The position numbers were made by a program, and so were the translations under genes. Under the pieces are notes generated by a model. That model was not told the origin of the DNA and did no database searches. It worked only from the letters and a program-made list of their open reading frames with translations. Of a stretch of 27,969 bases of DNA, positions 6,625 to 14,702 are shown in pieces. The stretch is from Oscillospiraceae bacterium. GTDB taxonomy: Bacteria > Bacillota > Clostridia > Oscillospirales > Ruminococcaceae. The stretch is taken from assembly GCA_900768105.1 (NCBI GenBank), contig CAAGBQ010000115.1, forward strand, positions 1 through 27,969, read 5' to 3'. How positions within the stretch are numbered: position 1 is the stretch's first letter; every line of letters starts with the position of its first letter.

Positions 6625-7680
6625 ATGAAGAAGATAATTTCGCTTATTCTTGCCGCAGTAATGCTGCTTTCGCTTGGCGCTGCTGCCTTTGCCACGGAAA
6701 TTTTGGACGAAGATATGACAAGCCTTAAAATCACCGTGCGGAAATATTGGTACGATGCTGACGAAAAAGCGCATCACGACGATGTTCTGGCGGACATTTA
6801 TGTGGACGGCAAACTGGTGCAAACCGTTACTTTGAGCGAAAATAATAACTGGGAAGCCGTTGCCGAGATCAACATAGACCCCGTTCCGGTAGGTGAGAAA
6901 TCATATTTTGTTGATAACAAAGTAGAAGTTGTGGAACGCTCCGTCGCCGGATACAATGCCAGCGTATATGGTCCGTATGAAGTCCGTTTTGACGGCAACA
7001 GAGGCGAAATCGCTTATGATATATTCAATAACAAGCTTACAAGAGTGGAAATTCCGGTTACCGTAGCAGTAAAACAGACCGGAAATGTTGCGCCGGGTCC
7101 GCACACCTTCTATTACGACCTTATGATCCGCAAAAACCGCCCCGATATAAACAGCCTTGATGCTGCGACCCAGTCCGATAGCAGCAGCTATGAGAACGAT
7201 TACAAAATCAGCTACACCGGCGCGCTTACCGGTGATGAGAACGGATTCTCCGTCACCGTTGACAGAAAAGGAACCGCAGCAGGAACAATAGTTATTGAAG
7301 GCGATATAAACAGCCTTTACGGCATGCGCGGAATTATCTCTAAAAGGGCACAGACTGCTCCGGAGGGATGTACCTACGACGAATCAACATACGAGTTCGA
7401 CATTGTGGAAGCAGAGCTTGGCGACGGCAGATATGAAACCACCTATTACATGGTAAAGGCAACTCCCAACGGCTCCTCCGATTATGAATACCTCGGCAAA
7501 GGTACGGCGGCATATGTAAACGAATACAAAAAGGATAGAGTTGTAAACGAGGATTCCGAAATTATCAAAATTACCGGCAAAACCGAAGAAAACCCCAATA
7601 CCGGCGCATCGGTATACGGAATTTTCGCAGCGGTAATCGCCATTGGCGCGGCAGCAATCGCAATTAAGGTCCGCAAGTAA
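6625..7680 (+). CDS. Cna-B-type surface protein with NPNTG cell-wall sorting signal
   Basis: A 351-residue secreted protein. It has an N-terminal signal peptide (hydrophobic residues 4-22, likely cleavage after AFA at 23), a Cna-B-like beta domain at about 30-140 (LKITVRKYWYD at the start, DIFNNKL at the end), and a second domain at about 140-240 that reads like a pilin-type isopeptide domain (HTFYYDL). The C-terminus carries NPNTG (323-327), a hydrophobic helix and a basic KVRK tail, a sortase-sorted anchor of the NPxTG type. The start at 6625 has AAAGGAGG upstream. No sortase or pilin partner is nearby. A role in adhesion or a wall scaffold is inferred. Confidence 0.75.
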   Translation: MKKIISLILAAVMLLSLGAAAFATEILDEDMTSLKITVRKYWYDADEKAHHDDVLADIYVDGKLVQTVTLSENNNWEAVAEINIDPVPVGEKSYFVDNKVEVVERSVAGYNASVYGPYEVRFDGNRGEIAYDIFNNKLTRVEIPVTVAVKQTGNVAPGPHTFYYDLMIRKNRPDINSLDAATQSDSSSYENDYKISYTGALTGDENGFSVTVDRKGTAAGTIVIEGDINSLYGMRGIISKRAQTAPEGCTYDESTYEFDIVEAELGDGRYETTYYMVKATPNGSSDYEYLGKGTAAYVNEYKKDRVVNEDSEIIKITGKTEENPNTGASVYGIFAAVIAIGAAAIAIKVRK

Positions 7681-7698
7681 CCGCATTTTATCGGATAT

Positions 7699-7733
7699 AA
7701 AAAATATGCGCCCGAAAGGACGCATATTTTTTA
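7699..7733 (+). terminator. Terminator after the surface protein gene
   Basis: AAAATATGCG and CGCATATTTT with a short inner CC-GAAA-GG pairing, followed by a T-run. The A/T-rich outer stem makes it plausible on both strands. Confidence 0.8.
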
Positions 7734-7754
7734 TGTCTGTTTGGAAAATACTAT

Positions 7755-7782
7755 TTGAAATTTTTTAGGAATAGGCTATAAT
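7755..7782 (+). promoter_or_regulatory. Promoter of the PfkB-family kinase gene
   Basis: TTGAAA (7755-7760) and a perfect TATAAT (7777-7782) with a 16-bp spacer, 24 bp before the start codon. Confidence 0.65.
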
Positions 7783-7806
7783 ATTATAAGAGGGGAGATG
7801 CTTGCA

Positions 7807-8697
7807 ATGAAGATAATCAACTTTGGCTCGCTTAATATAGACCATGTTTATCAGGTGGACCATACCGTTCGGCCGGAGGAAACAGTGCGGGCAAAAAAGA
7901 CAAGCTTTTTTCCCGGAGGAAAGGGACTCAATCAGTCCATTGCCATTGCACGCTCCGGCGCGGATGTTTATCATGCCGGCTGCGTGGGGATGACAGACGG
8001 TACATATCTTCTAAATATGCTCGATAAAAACGGAGTGAACACCTCGCTTATCCGTAAAAAGGAGGTTCCTACCGGAAGCGCGGTAATTCAGGTCACACCG
8101 GACGGAACAAAAAGCATAATCGTTTGCGGAGGCGCGAACCAAACCGTTACTGCGGATCAGATTGAATACACCATGGCACAGATTCGCCGCGGTGATATTT
8201 TGCTTTTGCAAAACGAGATAAACTCCATTGATGTTATTGTGGAAAAGGCTCTTGCTATGGGGGCGCGCGTAGCCCTTGACCCCGCGCCGTTTACAAAGAA
8301 CTTAAAAAATCTTCCTCTTGACAAGCTTTCTTATATATTCTTTAATCGTTTTGAGGCGGCGCAGTTCACCGGCGAAAGCCCCATGGATGTGGAAGCGCTG
8401 ATTTATGCAATCCGCAAAACTTTTCCAAATGCCAATGCTTTGCTTACAATGGGAACAAAGGGAGCAATGCTTATAACAAAGAATGACACTATCTATCAGC
8501 CGATTTATGAAGTGCCGGTGCGCGACAGAACTGCAGCGGGCGATGCTTTTATCGGCTTTTACCTTGGCACAACAATAAACGGCGCTTCGCCGAAGGACGC
8601 TTTGATGATGGCGGCAAAGGCCGCTTCGCTCTGCGTTTCCCGCGCGGGAGCAGCAAGCTCTATTCCGATGATAGAGGAATGTTATGCATTTAAATAA
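7807..8697 (+). CDS. PfkB-family sugar kinase, ribokinase-like
   Basis: A 296-residue PfkB-family kinase. It has the ribokinase signature GGKGLNQ (37-43), the N-terminal GSLNIDHVY in place of GSINxD, and the ATP/anion-hole motif TAAGDAF with catalytic Asp246. It most resembles ribokinase (ATP plus D-ribose gives ribose 5-phosphate), but no ribose transporter or repressor is nearby, so the substrate is not proven. The start at 7807 is preferred over an in-frame ATG at 7798, which touches the GGGGAG binding site. It is a single-gene unit with its own promoter and terminator. Confidence 0.82.
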   Translation: MKIINFGSLNIDHVYQVDHTVRPEETVRAKKTSFFPGGKGLNQSIAIARSGADVYHAGCVGMTDGTYLLNMLDKNGVNTSLIRKKEVPTGSAVIQVTPDGTKSIIVCGGANQTVTADQIEYTMAQIRRGDILLLQNEINSIDVIVEKALAMGARVALDPAPFTKNLKNLPLDKLSYIFFNRFEAAQFTGESPMDVEALIYAIRKTFPNANALLTMGTKGAMLITKNDTIYQPIYEVPVRDRTAAGDAFIGFYLGTTINGASPKDALMMAAKAASLCVSRAGAASSIPMIEECYAFK

Positions 8698-8703
8698 TTC
8701 TGT

Positions 8704-8733
8704 AAAAAAAGCTGTCGGAGGACAGCTTTTTTT
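8704..8733 (+). terminator. Terminator after the PfkB-family kinase gene
   Basis: AAAAAAGCTGTC, loop GGAG, then GACAGC followed by seven T: a textbook intrinsic terminator. Confidence 0.88.
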
Positions 8734-8756
8734 ATATGTACTTTTGTATAAGCTTT

Positions 8757-8765
8757 TGCTATAAT
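8757..8765 (+). promoter_or_regulatory. Extended -10 promoter of the YcxB-like gene
   Basis: TGCTATAAT is an extended -10 (TGn plus a perfect TATAAT at 8760-8765). The -35 region is poor, as is common for this promoter type. Confidence 0.5.
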
Positions 8766-8797
8766 TGTCTTACAGTTACACTTTTCGGAGGTGGCGT

Positions 8798-9436
8798 ATG
8801 TACATTTTTAAAATCGGGAATTACGAAACCCCATCGCTTTGCGCCGAAACGGAAAGGCTCCTTTGCAAGCGGTTGGAGACCTGCAGCCGCAAAATACTGC
8901 CGAAAGTGTGGAAGCTGACCGACGCTGCCAATGCCTATGCTGCAAATGGCCCGAGGAGAGAAAAACGGGCGGTGCGGTATCGCGTTTACGGAGGAATTTT
9001 TTTGGCGTTAGGTATTTTTGTACTTGTGCCGGGGCTTTTGGAGCCGCAAAATCCGGTGCTGATTTTTACGGGAGCGCTTGCGCTGCTTGCAGGCGCGGCG
9101 GAATTTGCCCTTGCGGGCAAAAGGAGGGCTTTGCCAATGCCGCAATCATGCCAAAAGGAGGCAAAAAAACTGATTGAAAAGCTGCGGGCTGCCGATTTTG
9201 AGAAAAATCCGGTCGAAATAAATTTTGATGATTGCGGAATGGCAATCTGTGCTGATGGCGATGAGCAAAAAGTATCTTATGAGAAGATGAAAGCAGTTTT
9301 TGAAGAGGAACATCTGTGGCTGCTTATTTATGATAATGAAAAGGCACTGCTTTTGCAAAAGTGTGATTTAGCTTCCGGCGATGCGGACAAATTTACCGCA
9401 TTTATCCGCAGTAAAATCAGTGCGGAGGCATTATAA
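8798..9436 (+). CDS. Membrane protein with YcxB-like C-terminal domain
   Basis: A 212-residue protein. Residues 1-60 are a polar N-terminal part. Two close transmembrane helices follow at about 63-81 and 86-106. The cytosolic C-terminal domain from about 130 on has the layout of YcxB-like domains (NFDDCGMAI, a Lys/Glu-rich strand, LLIYDNEKALLLQK, FIRSKI). Function is unknown for that family. The start at 8798 follows GGAGGT at good spacing. It is 20 nt upstream of a GNAT acetyltransferase gene and probably co-transcribed with it. The family call is by eye and moderately sure. Confidence 0.6.
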   Translation: MYIFKIGNYETPSLCAETERLLCKRLETCSRKILPKVWKLTDAANAYAANGPRREKRAVRYRVYGGIFLALGIFVLVPGLLEPQNPVLIFTGALALLAGAAEFALAGKRRALPMPQSCQKEAKKLIEKLRAADFEKNPVEINFDDCGMAICADGDEQKVSYEKMKAVFEEEHLWLLIYDNEKALLLQKCDLASGDADKFTAFIRSKISAEAL

Positions 9437-9456
9437 AATTTGATGGAGGTGATTTT

Positions 9457-9951
9457 ATGCCGCTGCGTGAAAAGCTTGAAAAGCTTTCCGGAGAGTGTTG
9501 GCAGAACGGGCGTGTAAAAATTAAACCGATTTTAACAATGGACGACCTGATATATGCGACATACGACTGTCGCTTAACGGAAGAACAAAAGGAGCTTGTT
9601 AATCCGGCATGGTTTTCTGTCGGCAGGGCATATTTGTTCAGGGATGATAACTACCCATGCATTATTTATAATGAAAGTGATAAGCCTATCGGCTTTATCA
9701 ATCTGGATGAATGGTTGGGCGGGGGCGACGCCCATTCATGGAGCTATTTTATTGATGCAGAGCAGCAGGGAAAGGGCTATGGAAAAGCCGCTGCACAGCT
9801 TGCCATAGACATACTGAAGGCAGTTGACCCACAAAAGCAGATAAAGTTGGCAACGGAGGAGTGCAACAAAAAGGCTCAATCCCTGTATATATCGCTTGGG
9901 TTCAAAAGGCTTGATGAATTGGACGGCGACGACCTTGTGTTCGGTCTGTAA
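9457..9951 (+). CDS. GNAT-family N-acetyltransferase
   Basis: A 164-residue GNAT acetyltransferase. The acetyl-CoA pyrophosphate-binding motif is QQGKGYGKAA at about 106-115, preceded by the beta strand SWSYFIDAE and followed by the motif B region NKKAQSLYISLGFKRL. The layout resembles the polyamine acetyltransferases PaiA/BltD, but the substrate cannot be read from sequence. A GGAGGTGA binding site precedes the ATG. It is the second gene of a two-gene unit with the YcxB-like membrane protein and is followed by a strong terminator. Confidence 0.82.
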   Translation: MPLREKLEKLSGECWQNGRVKIKPILTMDDLIYATYDCRLTEEQKELVNPAWFSVGRAYLFRDDNYPCIIYNESDKPIGFINLDEWLGGGDAHSWSYFIDAEQQGKGYGKAAAQLAIDILKAVDPQKQIKLATEECNKKAQSLYISLGFKRLDELDGDDLVFGL

Positions 9952-9971
9952 ATTCGGCCTGCAGAACAGAT

Positions 9972-10017
9972 AAAAAGGCAGCCCGTGCTCAAAATGAGCG
10001 TGGGCTGCTTTTTTATT
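9972..10017 (+). terminator. Terminator after the GNAT gene
   Basis: A long imperfect stem (GGCAGCCCGTGCTCA with TGAGCGTGGGCTGC) with an AAA loop, followed by TTTTTTATTT. The inner GTGCTCA/TGAGC block is the same word used in the hairpin after rarA. Confidence 0.85.
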
Positions 10018-10108
10018 TGTTTGGTGAAAAGCACGGAACCTTTATGTGATTATTCCGACTGAATTATACCGCCGATAAAACTGTCACGCAATGGGGCGTT
10101 ATACCTTT

Positions 10109-11302
10109 TTATATAAACGCATATTTTTTAAGGCGCCCAAGCGCTTCTGCAAGAAGCGCCTTCGGCAGAGCAAGGTTCATGCGTATGGAATCGGGATAGA
10201 AGAAATCCTCGCCGTTCTGCCAGATAACTCCGGCGTGCACGCCGCGATATTCAAGATCGCGCAGGGATATTCCATGGGCGGAAAGCCAATCCGCACAGTC
10301 GAGGAACAGCATATATGTACCCTGCGGGCGCATTACGCGCACTCCGCAAAAGTTTTCCGCAATAAATCCGCAGGCAAAGCGGAAGTTTTCGTCAACGGTT
10401 TCAATCATTTCGTCTGCCCACTCTTCGCCCTCGGTGCTGTATGCGCCGATAAGAGCGTGCATGGAAAGAACATTGCAGTCGTTATAGTGAGAAAGTTCGC
10501 CCTGACGGGTAACTCTGTCGCGGAGGTAGGGGTTATAAATAATGTGGTAAGAGCCGATAAGCCCCGCAAGAGAAAATGTTTTGCTGGGAGCATAAAATGC
10601 AACCGTGCGCTTTTTTGCATCATCGGAAACGGACTGGGTGGGGATGTGCTTATATTCCGGCATAACAATGTCCGACCAAATTTCATCGGAGATTACAACG
10701 CAGTTGTTTGCGGCAAAAACCGCCATAGCCTTTTCAATCTCTTCGCGCTCCCAAACTCTTCCGCAGGGGTTGTGCGGAGAACAGAAAATTGCAAGATGAA
10801 TTTTGTTTTCCTTAATTTTTCTGTCCATATCCTCGTAATCCATACGCCAAACACCCTGCCCGTCCAGAACCAGTTCGGAGTGGACCGCAGTGCGGCCTAT
10901 GTCATTGAGCACATGGGTAAATCCAATGTATGTGGGCGAATGGAGCAGAATTTTGTCGCCGGGAGCGGAAAGCGCTTGTATTGCGGAGGAAACCCCGCCA
11001 AGGACGCCGTTTTCATATCCTATGTGTTCCGGAAGAAGGCCGCAAACACCGTTGCGGCGGCTTTGCCAGCTTATAATGCTGTCAAAATACTCCTTGGAAA
11101 GCTCAAAATAACCGAAGCTTTGAAATTCAAGGCGTTTATTTATTGCTTTCATAACAGCCGGTGCCGCTAAAAAGCTCATATCTGCACACCACATGGGAAT
11201 TACGGAAAATCCCTCGTTGGGCTTTTCGTCCCACGGAATAATATTTGCCGAAATAGAGTCTTTTCCAAAGCGGTCGACCGCCGTTTCAAAATCGTATTTC
11301 AT
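10109..11302 (-). CDS. patB: MalY/PatB-type PLP aminotransferase, cystathionine beta-lyase
   Basis: A 397-residue fold-type I PLP enzyme of the MalY/PatB family. The N-terminal PMWCADMSF corresponds to the family's PMWVADMDF. The central SPHNPCGR (Asn178) and SDEIWSDI (Asp206) contact the cofactor, and the Schiff-base lysine is Lys241 in APSKTFSLAGL. These enzymes cleave the C-S bond of cystathionine or cysteine conjugates to give homocysteine or thiol, pyruvate and ammonia. A role in methionine synthesis fits but is not proven. It starts 18 nt after a small membrane protein gene on the same strand, with AAGAGGAT as binding site. Confidence 0.88.
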   Translation of the reverse strand: MKYDFETAVDRFGKDSISANIIPWDEKPNEGFSVIPMWCADMSFLAAPAVMKAINKRLEFQSFGYFELSKEYFDSIISWQSRRNGVCGLLPEHIGYENGVLGGVSSAIQALSAPGDKILLHSPTYIGFTHVLNDIGRTAVHSELVLDGQGVWRMDYEDMDRKIKENKIHLAIFCSPHNPCGRVWEREEIEKAMAVFAANNCVVISDEIWSDIVMPEYKHIPTQSVSDDAKKRTVAFYAPSKTFSLAGLIGSYHIIYNPYLRDRVTRQGELSHYNDCNVLSMHALIGAYSTEGEEWADEMIETVDENFRFACGFIAENFCGVRVMRPQGTYMLFLDCADWLSAHGISLRDLEYRGVHAGVIWQNGEDFFYPDSIRMNLALPKALLAEALGRLKKYAFI

Positions 11303-11320
11303 TTTTTTAATCCTCTTTTT

Positions 11321-11746
11321 TTATTTTTTTGCCGCAAAGCTTAAATCGCGCTCCAAAAGGGCGGCTTCGTTCGGATTTATTACTCTGTACCAATCCGTTC
11401 CGCCTATTTGACAGGCGGAAAAACCGCTGTTGAAGCAAAGGTCAAGGGCGGAACCGTCCATATATTTAAATGTTATAAAAAAGTTTTCGCCGGATTTATT
11501 GTTTAAAAAAGCTCCTTTTTCGGGAATTCGGCTTAATTTTATATTTACGGCATTTGCGCAAAAGCGGCTTATGTCGGAGTCTTCGGTAAAGGTATGGCTT
11601 TCCCGACGATATGTTATGATGACTGCGTTTATGCTGTTGCGCTGAATTTTTTTCTCTATCCTTTCGCCGGAAAAGATAAAAGCAAGCGCCGCCGCGGCGC
11701 AGAGCAAAACAATTACGATAAGTATAACTAAATGTTTCTTATCCAT
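11321..11746 (-). CDS. Small single-pass membrane protein of unknown function
   Basis: A 141-residue protein. One hydrophobic helix (about 6-27) after MDKKH gives an N-in, extracytoplasmic-C topology. The outer part of about 110 residues is a mixed alpha/beta domain (AVIITYRRESHTF, NFFITFKYMDGSALDLCF), with no family I can name. AAGGAGAT precedes the ATG at 8 nt. It is the first gene of a unit with patB, 18 nt apart. Its promoter is not obvious, and the unit may be fed by read-through from fakA. Confidence 0.75.
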   Translation of the reverse strand: MDKKHLVILIVIVLLCAAAALAFIFSGERIEKKIQRNSINAVIITYRRESHTFTEDSDISRFCANAVNIKLSRIPEKGAFLNNKSGENFFITFKYMDGSALDLCFNSGFSACQIGGTDWYRVINPNEAALLERDLSFAAKK

Positions 11747-11774
11747 TGTGTAAATCTCCTTGCTTTAATATACA

Positions 11775-11804
11775 AAACGGGCAAGCTCCGTTTGGGCGCT
11801 TGCC
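11775..11804 (-). terminator. Terminator after the EreA/ChaN-like lipoprotein gene
   Basis: On the minus strand GGCAAGC (11798-11804) pairs with GCTTGCC (11780-11786), and the stem is followed by CGTTTTGTAT. Moderate strength. Confidence 0.65.
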
Positions 11805-11816
11805 GGATTGCAAAAA

Positions 11817-12887
11817 TCAGTTGTCAATAATAAAGCCGGTGGTGGTTGGTTTTCCGTTAAAGGATTTTCCCTCTGCGCGGTAATATGTACGCTCGCTGCC
11901 GCCGTCGCGGCGGGTGTATTCAATAAGGAAAACATCTTCCGCACTTACGCCGACGGGATAGTTGCTGTATGGAAGAGTGTCGTTACTCTCCTTGCAGTCT
12001 TTGAAATCATCATAGGAATCCTCAATGCGCCAAAATCTGCGGTTCAGGTATACATCGGAGAAGGATGAAATATCCTCCTCGCCAAAGTAAGATGTGGTAT
12101 ATTCCTTGCCGCCGATGGTCATTTTTTCGGTGGAAATCGGTTCGGTTTTAAGGGCAAGGTTCACACTTTGCACTCTGTCACCAAACTTTGCAAAAAGCTG
12201 CTTGCCCATGGTATCGACTGTGCCGCCCCAGGCTTTGCCCTCAAGGTCGGTGTGGGCGCCGCCGTATATGCCCATAATATCGCCGCTTACGGTTTCATAT
12301 TCCCGCAGAAAGTTTTCAACCATGGCGTTTTCGCGGTAGTCGGAAGCCTCAGGGGATTCGCTGCCCCCGCCCGCCTTAATAAGCGCATAATATTTTTTGC
12401 CCTGTTCACGACATTCCGCCGCAATGGCGTATTCTTCGGAATCGCCAAGGTCGTTTTCGATTAAATAACGCAGATAACGCGAACCGGCGGAGTTATATTG
12501 GTGTCCTAAATCTGTTCCGTGGAACACCGTTTCGGGACATTCCGATTTGATGGATTTATAAAAATCCTTTACACAGGCACTGTGTGAAAGAGTACCCTCC
12601 CAATCGGCATAAATCTCATCAAGGACGGAATCGTCTTCCGCCTGCATCCATATGTTAAGAAGCTTTGCAGTATAGTAAGGCAGCTCCACAAAAAGATCGC
12701 GCATACCTTTGGCGTAGCAGTCCTTCCAAAGAGAAAGCTCCTTTGCAAGGATATCCTCTTGTGCATGGACTTCGCCATAAAGATAAATCATTGCACCGTT
12801 TGCAGGAGCGGGCGCGGCTTGGCAGCCCGCCATGCAGAAAATCAGCACAAGGGAAAGAATAAACGCGATATATTTTTTGGTATTCAT
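11817..12887 (-). CDS. Lipoprotein with EreA/ChaN/TIKI-like motif layout
   Basis: A 356-residue lipoprotein. The signal peptide ends in the lipobox MAGC (Cys22). The mature protein starts with a strand IYLYGEVH (GEVH at 38-41, then Glu44), followed by FVELP (Glu68), HGTD (123-126) and IYGGAH (209-212). Two separated G-x-H motifs plus conserved Glu residues are the layout of the erythromycin esterase/ChaN/TraB-TIKI superfamily, whose members are metal-dependent hydrolases or haem-binding proteins. The assignment is by motif pattern only. The start is the ATG at 12887, 4 nt after the fakA stop and with no Shine-Dalgarno, which implies translational coupling. The C-terminal 110 residues look like an added beta domain. 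Confidence 0.6.
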   Translation of the reverse strand: MNTKKYIAFILSLVLIFCMAGCQAAPAPANGAMIYLYGEVHAQEDILAKELSLWKDCYAKGMRDLFVELPYYTAKLLNIWMQAEDDSVLDEIYADWEGTLSHSACVKDFYKSIKSECPETVFHGTDLGHQYNSAGSRYLRYLIENDLGDSEEYAIAAECREQGKKYYALIKAGGGSESPEASDYRENAMVENFLREYETVSGDIMGIYGGAHTDLEGKAWGGTVDTMGKQLFAKFGDRVQSVNLALKTEPISTEKMTIGGKEYTTSYFGEEDISSFSDVYLNRRFWRIEDSYDDFKDCKESNDTLPYSNYPVGVSAEDVFLIEYTRRDGGSERTYYRAEGKSFNGKPTTTGFIIDN

Positions 12888-12891
12888 AATA

Positions 12892-14529
12892 TTATTCGGC
12901 GCTGATAATGAAGTAATAAACCGGCTGACCGCCGTAAACTGCGGCAACCTCGATGGAGGAGGGCAGCTTGCTTTCAATAACCTTGCGGATTTCCTCCGCC
13001 TGCTCTGCGGAAATATCCTCGCCGTAATAAACGGTTACCATGCTGGTGTCCCTGTTCACAAGCTCTTTTGCAAGGCGGCCGCAGATAACATCCATATCCT
13101 TGCCGGTATAAATCATCTTGCCCTCTTTCATGGCAAGAAGTTCGCCCTCTTTTATCTTGTGACCGTCAAAGTCGGAATCGCGTGCAGCGAAGGTGACCTG
13201 GCCGGTGGCGACGGAGGAAAGCGCTTCATTCATGGCCTCGGTGTTAGCGGCGACATCGGAGTCCGGATCATAGGCAAGCATTGCAGAAATGCCCTGCGGA
13301 ACGGTGCGGCTTGGAATTACGATTACATTTCTGTCCGCAATTTCGGCGGCCTGCTGCGCTGCCATAACAATGTTTTTGTTATTGGGAAGGACAAAAACAT
13401 TCTTTGCGGGAGTTGCCTGAACCGCGGCGAGAATATCCTCTGTCGAGGGGTTCATGGTTTGACCGCCGGAAACAATATTGTCACAGCCAAGGTCAGCAAA
13501 GACATCGGTGAGGCCTTTGCCGGCGCAAACGGAAACAAAGCCGTATTCAATATCCGGATTTACTTCCGCATAGGGAAAGGAAGAGACGGGAGCCTCCTTT
13601 TCTTTAGGCTCTTCGCCGAGAATTACGGTGTGGCCGATATTGATATTTTCTACTTTTACGGTAGTAAGGGGACCGAAAGTGAGCGCTTCGGTAATAACCT
13701 TTCCGGGTTCGTTGGTATGAACATGAAGCTTTATATTTTCGCCGGTTACATTAAAGAGGATAACTTCACCTATGGAGCTGAGCCAGCGGAAAAAGCTTTC
13801 TGCTTCCTTGGCGTTTTTGCGGTCAAGAACCGCTTCAACACAATAAGCATATTTCAGAGTTTGTTCTGCGGATTCTTCTGCGGAAGCGGCATCGGCGGTT
13901 GTATTAAGAGGAATGATAGTGCCTTCGGCAATAAGGTTCCACATACCCTCCATGATATAAACAAGTCCTTGACCGCCGGCATCAACAACACCGCTCTTTT
14001 TAAGGATGGGCAGCATTTCCGGAGTTTGCTCAAGGGTTTTTTTACCCTGAATATACATTCCGTAGAAAACTGCGGTAACGGAATCGTCATATTTTGCAAT
14101 TTCTCTTGCCTTTTCGGCAGCGCAGCGGGAAACGGTAAGGATGGTTCCCTCGGTCGGTTTCATAACCGCCTTATAAGCGGCCTCTACACCGATGGTGATT
14201 GCTTCGGCAATATCCGTTCCGGTAGCGGTTTCTTTCCCTTTAAGCCCTTTGGAAAAGCCACGGAAAAGAAGTGAAAGAATAACGCCGGAATTGCCTCTTG
14301 CTCCGCGGAGAAAAGCGCCTGCGGCAACTTTGCTTACTTCGCCTACGGTAACATCGTCCGGAAGCTCCGCCAAAGCTTTTGCACCGTTTCCGATGGTCAT
14401 AGACATATTGGTACCGGTGTCGCCGTCGGGAACAGGGAAGACATTAAGAGCATCCACCTCGCTCTTTTTGTTACAGAGATTGTTGGAACCCGAGATGAAC
14501 GCGTCCCGAAGCTGTTTTCCGTTTATCAA
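12892..14529 (-). CDS. fakA: Fatty acid kinase ATP-binding subunit FakA (YloV/DhaL family)
   Basis: A 545-residue protein of the FakA/YloV family, which phosphorylates exogenous fatty acids held by FakB to make acyl-phosphate for phospholipid synthesis. The N-terminal DhaL kinase domain has VDALNVFPVPDGDTGTNM (about 27-42) with the metal-binding aspartates, GARGNSGVILS, and SGVVDAGGQG. The middle domain has LHVHTNEPG, and the C-terminal DegV-like part has CDNIVSGGQTMNPS and FVLPNNKN. The start is a TTG at 14529, 9 nt after AGGAG; an in-frame TTG at 14538 touches the binding site. No FakB gene is in the window. Confidence 0.9.
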   Translation of the reverse strand: MINGKQLRDAFISGSNNLCNKKSEVDALNVFPVPDGDTGTNMSMTIGNGAKALAELPDDVTVGEVSKVAAGAFLRGARGNSGVILSLLFRGFSKGLKGKETATGTDIAEAITIGVEAAYKAVMKPTEGTILTVSRCAAEKAREIAKYDDSVTAVFYGMYIQGKKTLEQTPEMLPILKKSGVVDAGGQGLVYIMEGMWNLIAEGTIIPLNTTADAASAEESAEQTLKYAYCVEAVLDRKNAKEAESFFRWLSSIGEVILFNVTGENIKLHVHTNEPGKVITEALTFGPLTTVKVENINIGHTVILGEEPKEKEAPVSSFPYAEVNPDIEYGFVSVCAGKGLTDVFADLGCDNIVSGGQTMNPSTEDILAAVQATPAKNVFVLPNNKNIVMAAQQAAEIADRNVIVIPSRTVPQGISAMLAYDPDSDVAANTEAMNEALSSVATGQVTFAARDSDFDGHKIKEGELLAMKEGKMIYTGKDMDVICGRLAKELVNRDTSMVTVYYGEDISAEQAEEIRKVIESKLPSSIEVAAVYGGQPVYYFIISAE

Positions 14530-14607
14530 AAATCTCAACTCCTTATTTTGTCTGTCGTTTTTTATAATAAATAAATATTAACAACTATACATCCGAAAAT
14601 ACACTAC

Positions 14608-14636
14608 ATTATATCATACCTCACACAGTATGTAAA
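14608..14636 (-). promoter_or_regulatory. Promoter of fakA
   Basis: On the minus strand TTTACA (14631-14636) and TATAAT (14608-14613) with a 17-bp spacer, about 80 bp before the TTG start. The rest of the 173-bp gap to the next gene is AT-rich with no clear hairpin. Confidence 0.75.
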
Positions 14637-14702
14637 AGCAAAAAGGGGAAAAATGCGCGAAAAAATAAAAATATTTTGAAAAAATCGCTTTGTAAAACAA
14701 AT

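Noticed and set aside
12832..14274. A 480-codon open frame antisense to fakA
   Set aside because: It is the mirror of a well-recognised gene, has low-complexity, family-less composition, and has no binding site of its own. The same holds for the long frames antisense to trpS (16816-18162), patB (10091-11170) and metQ (21098-21952).
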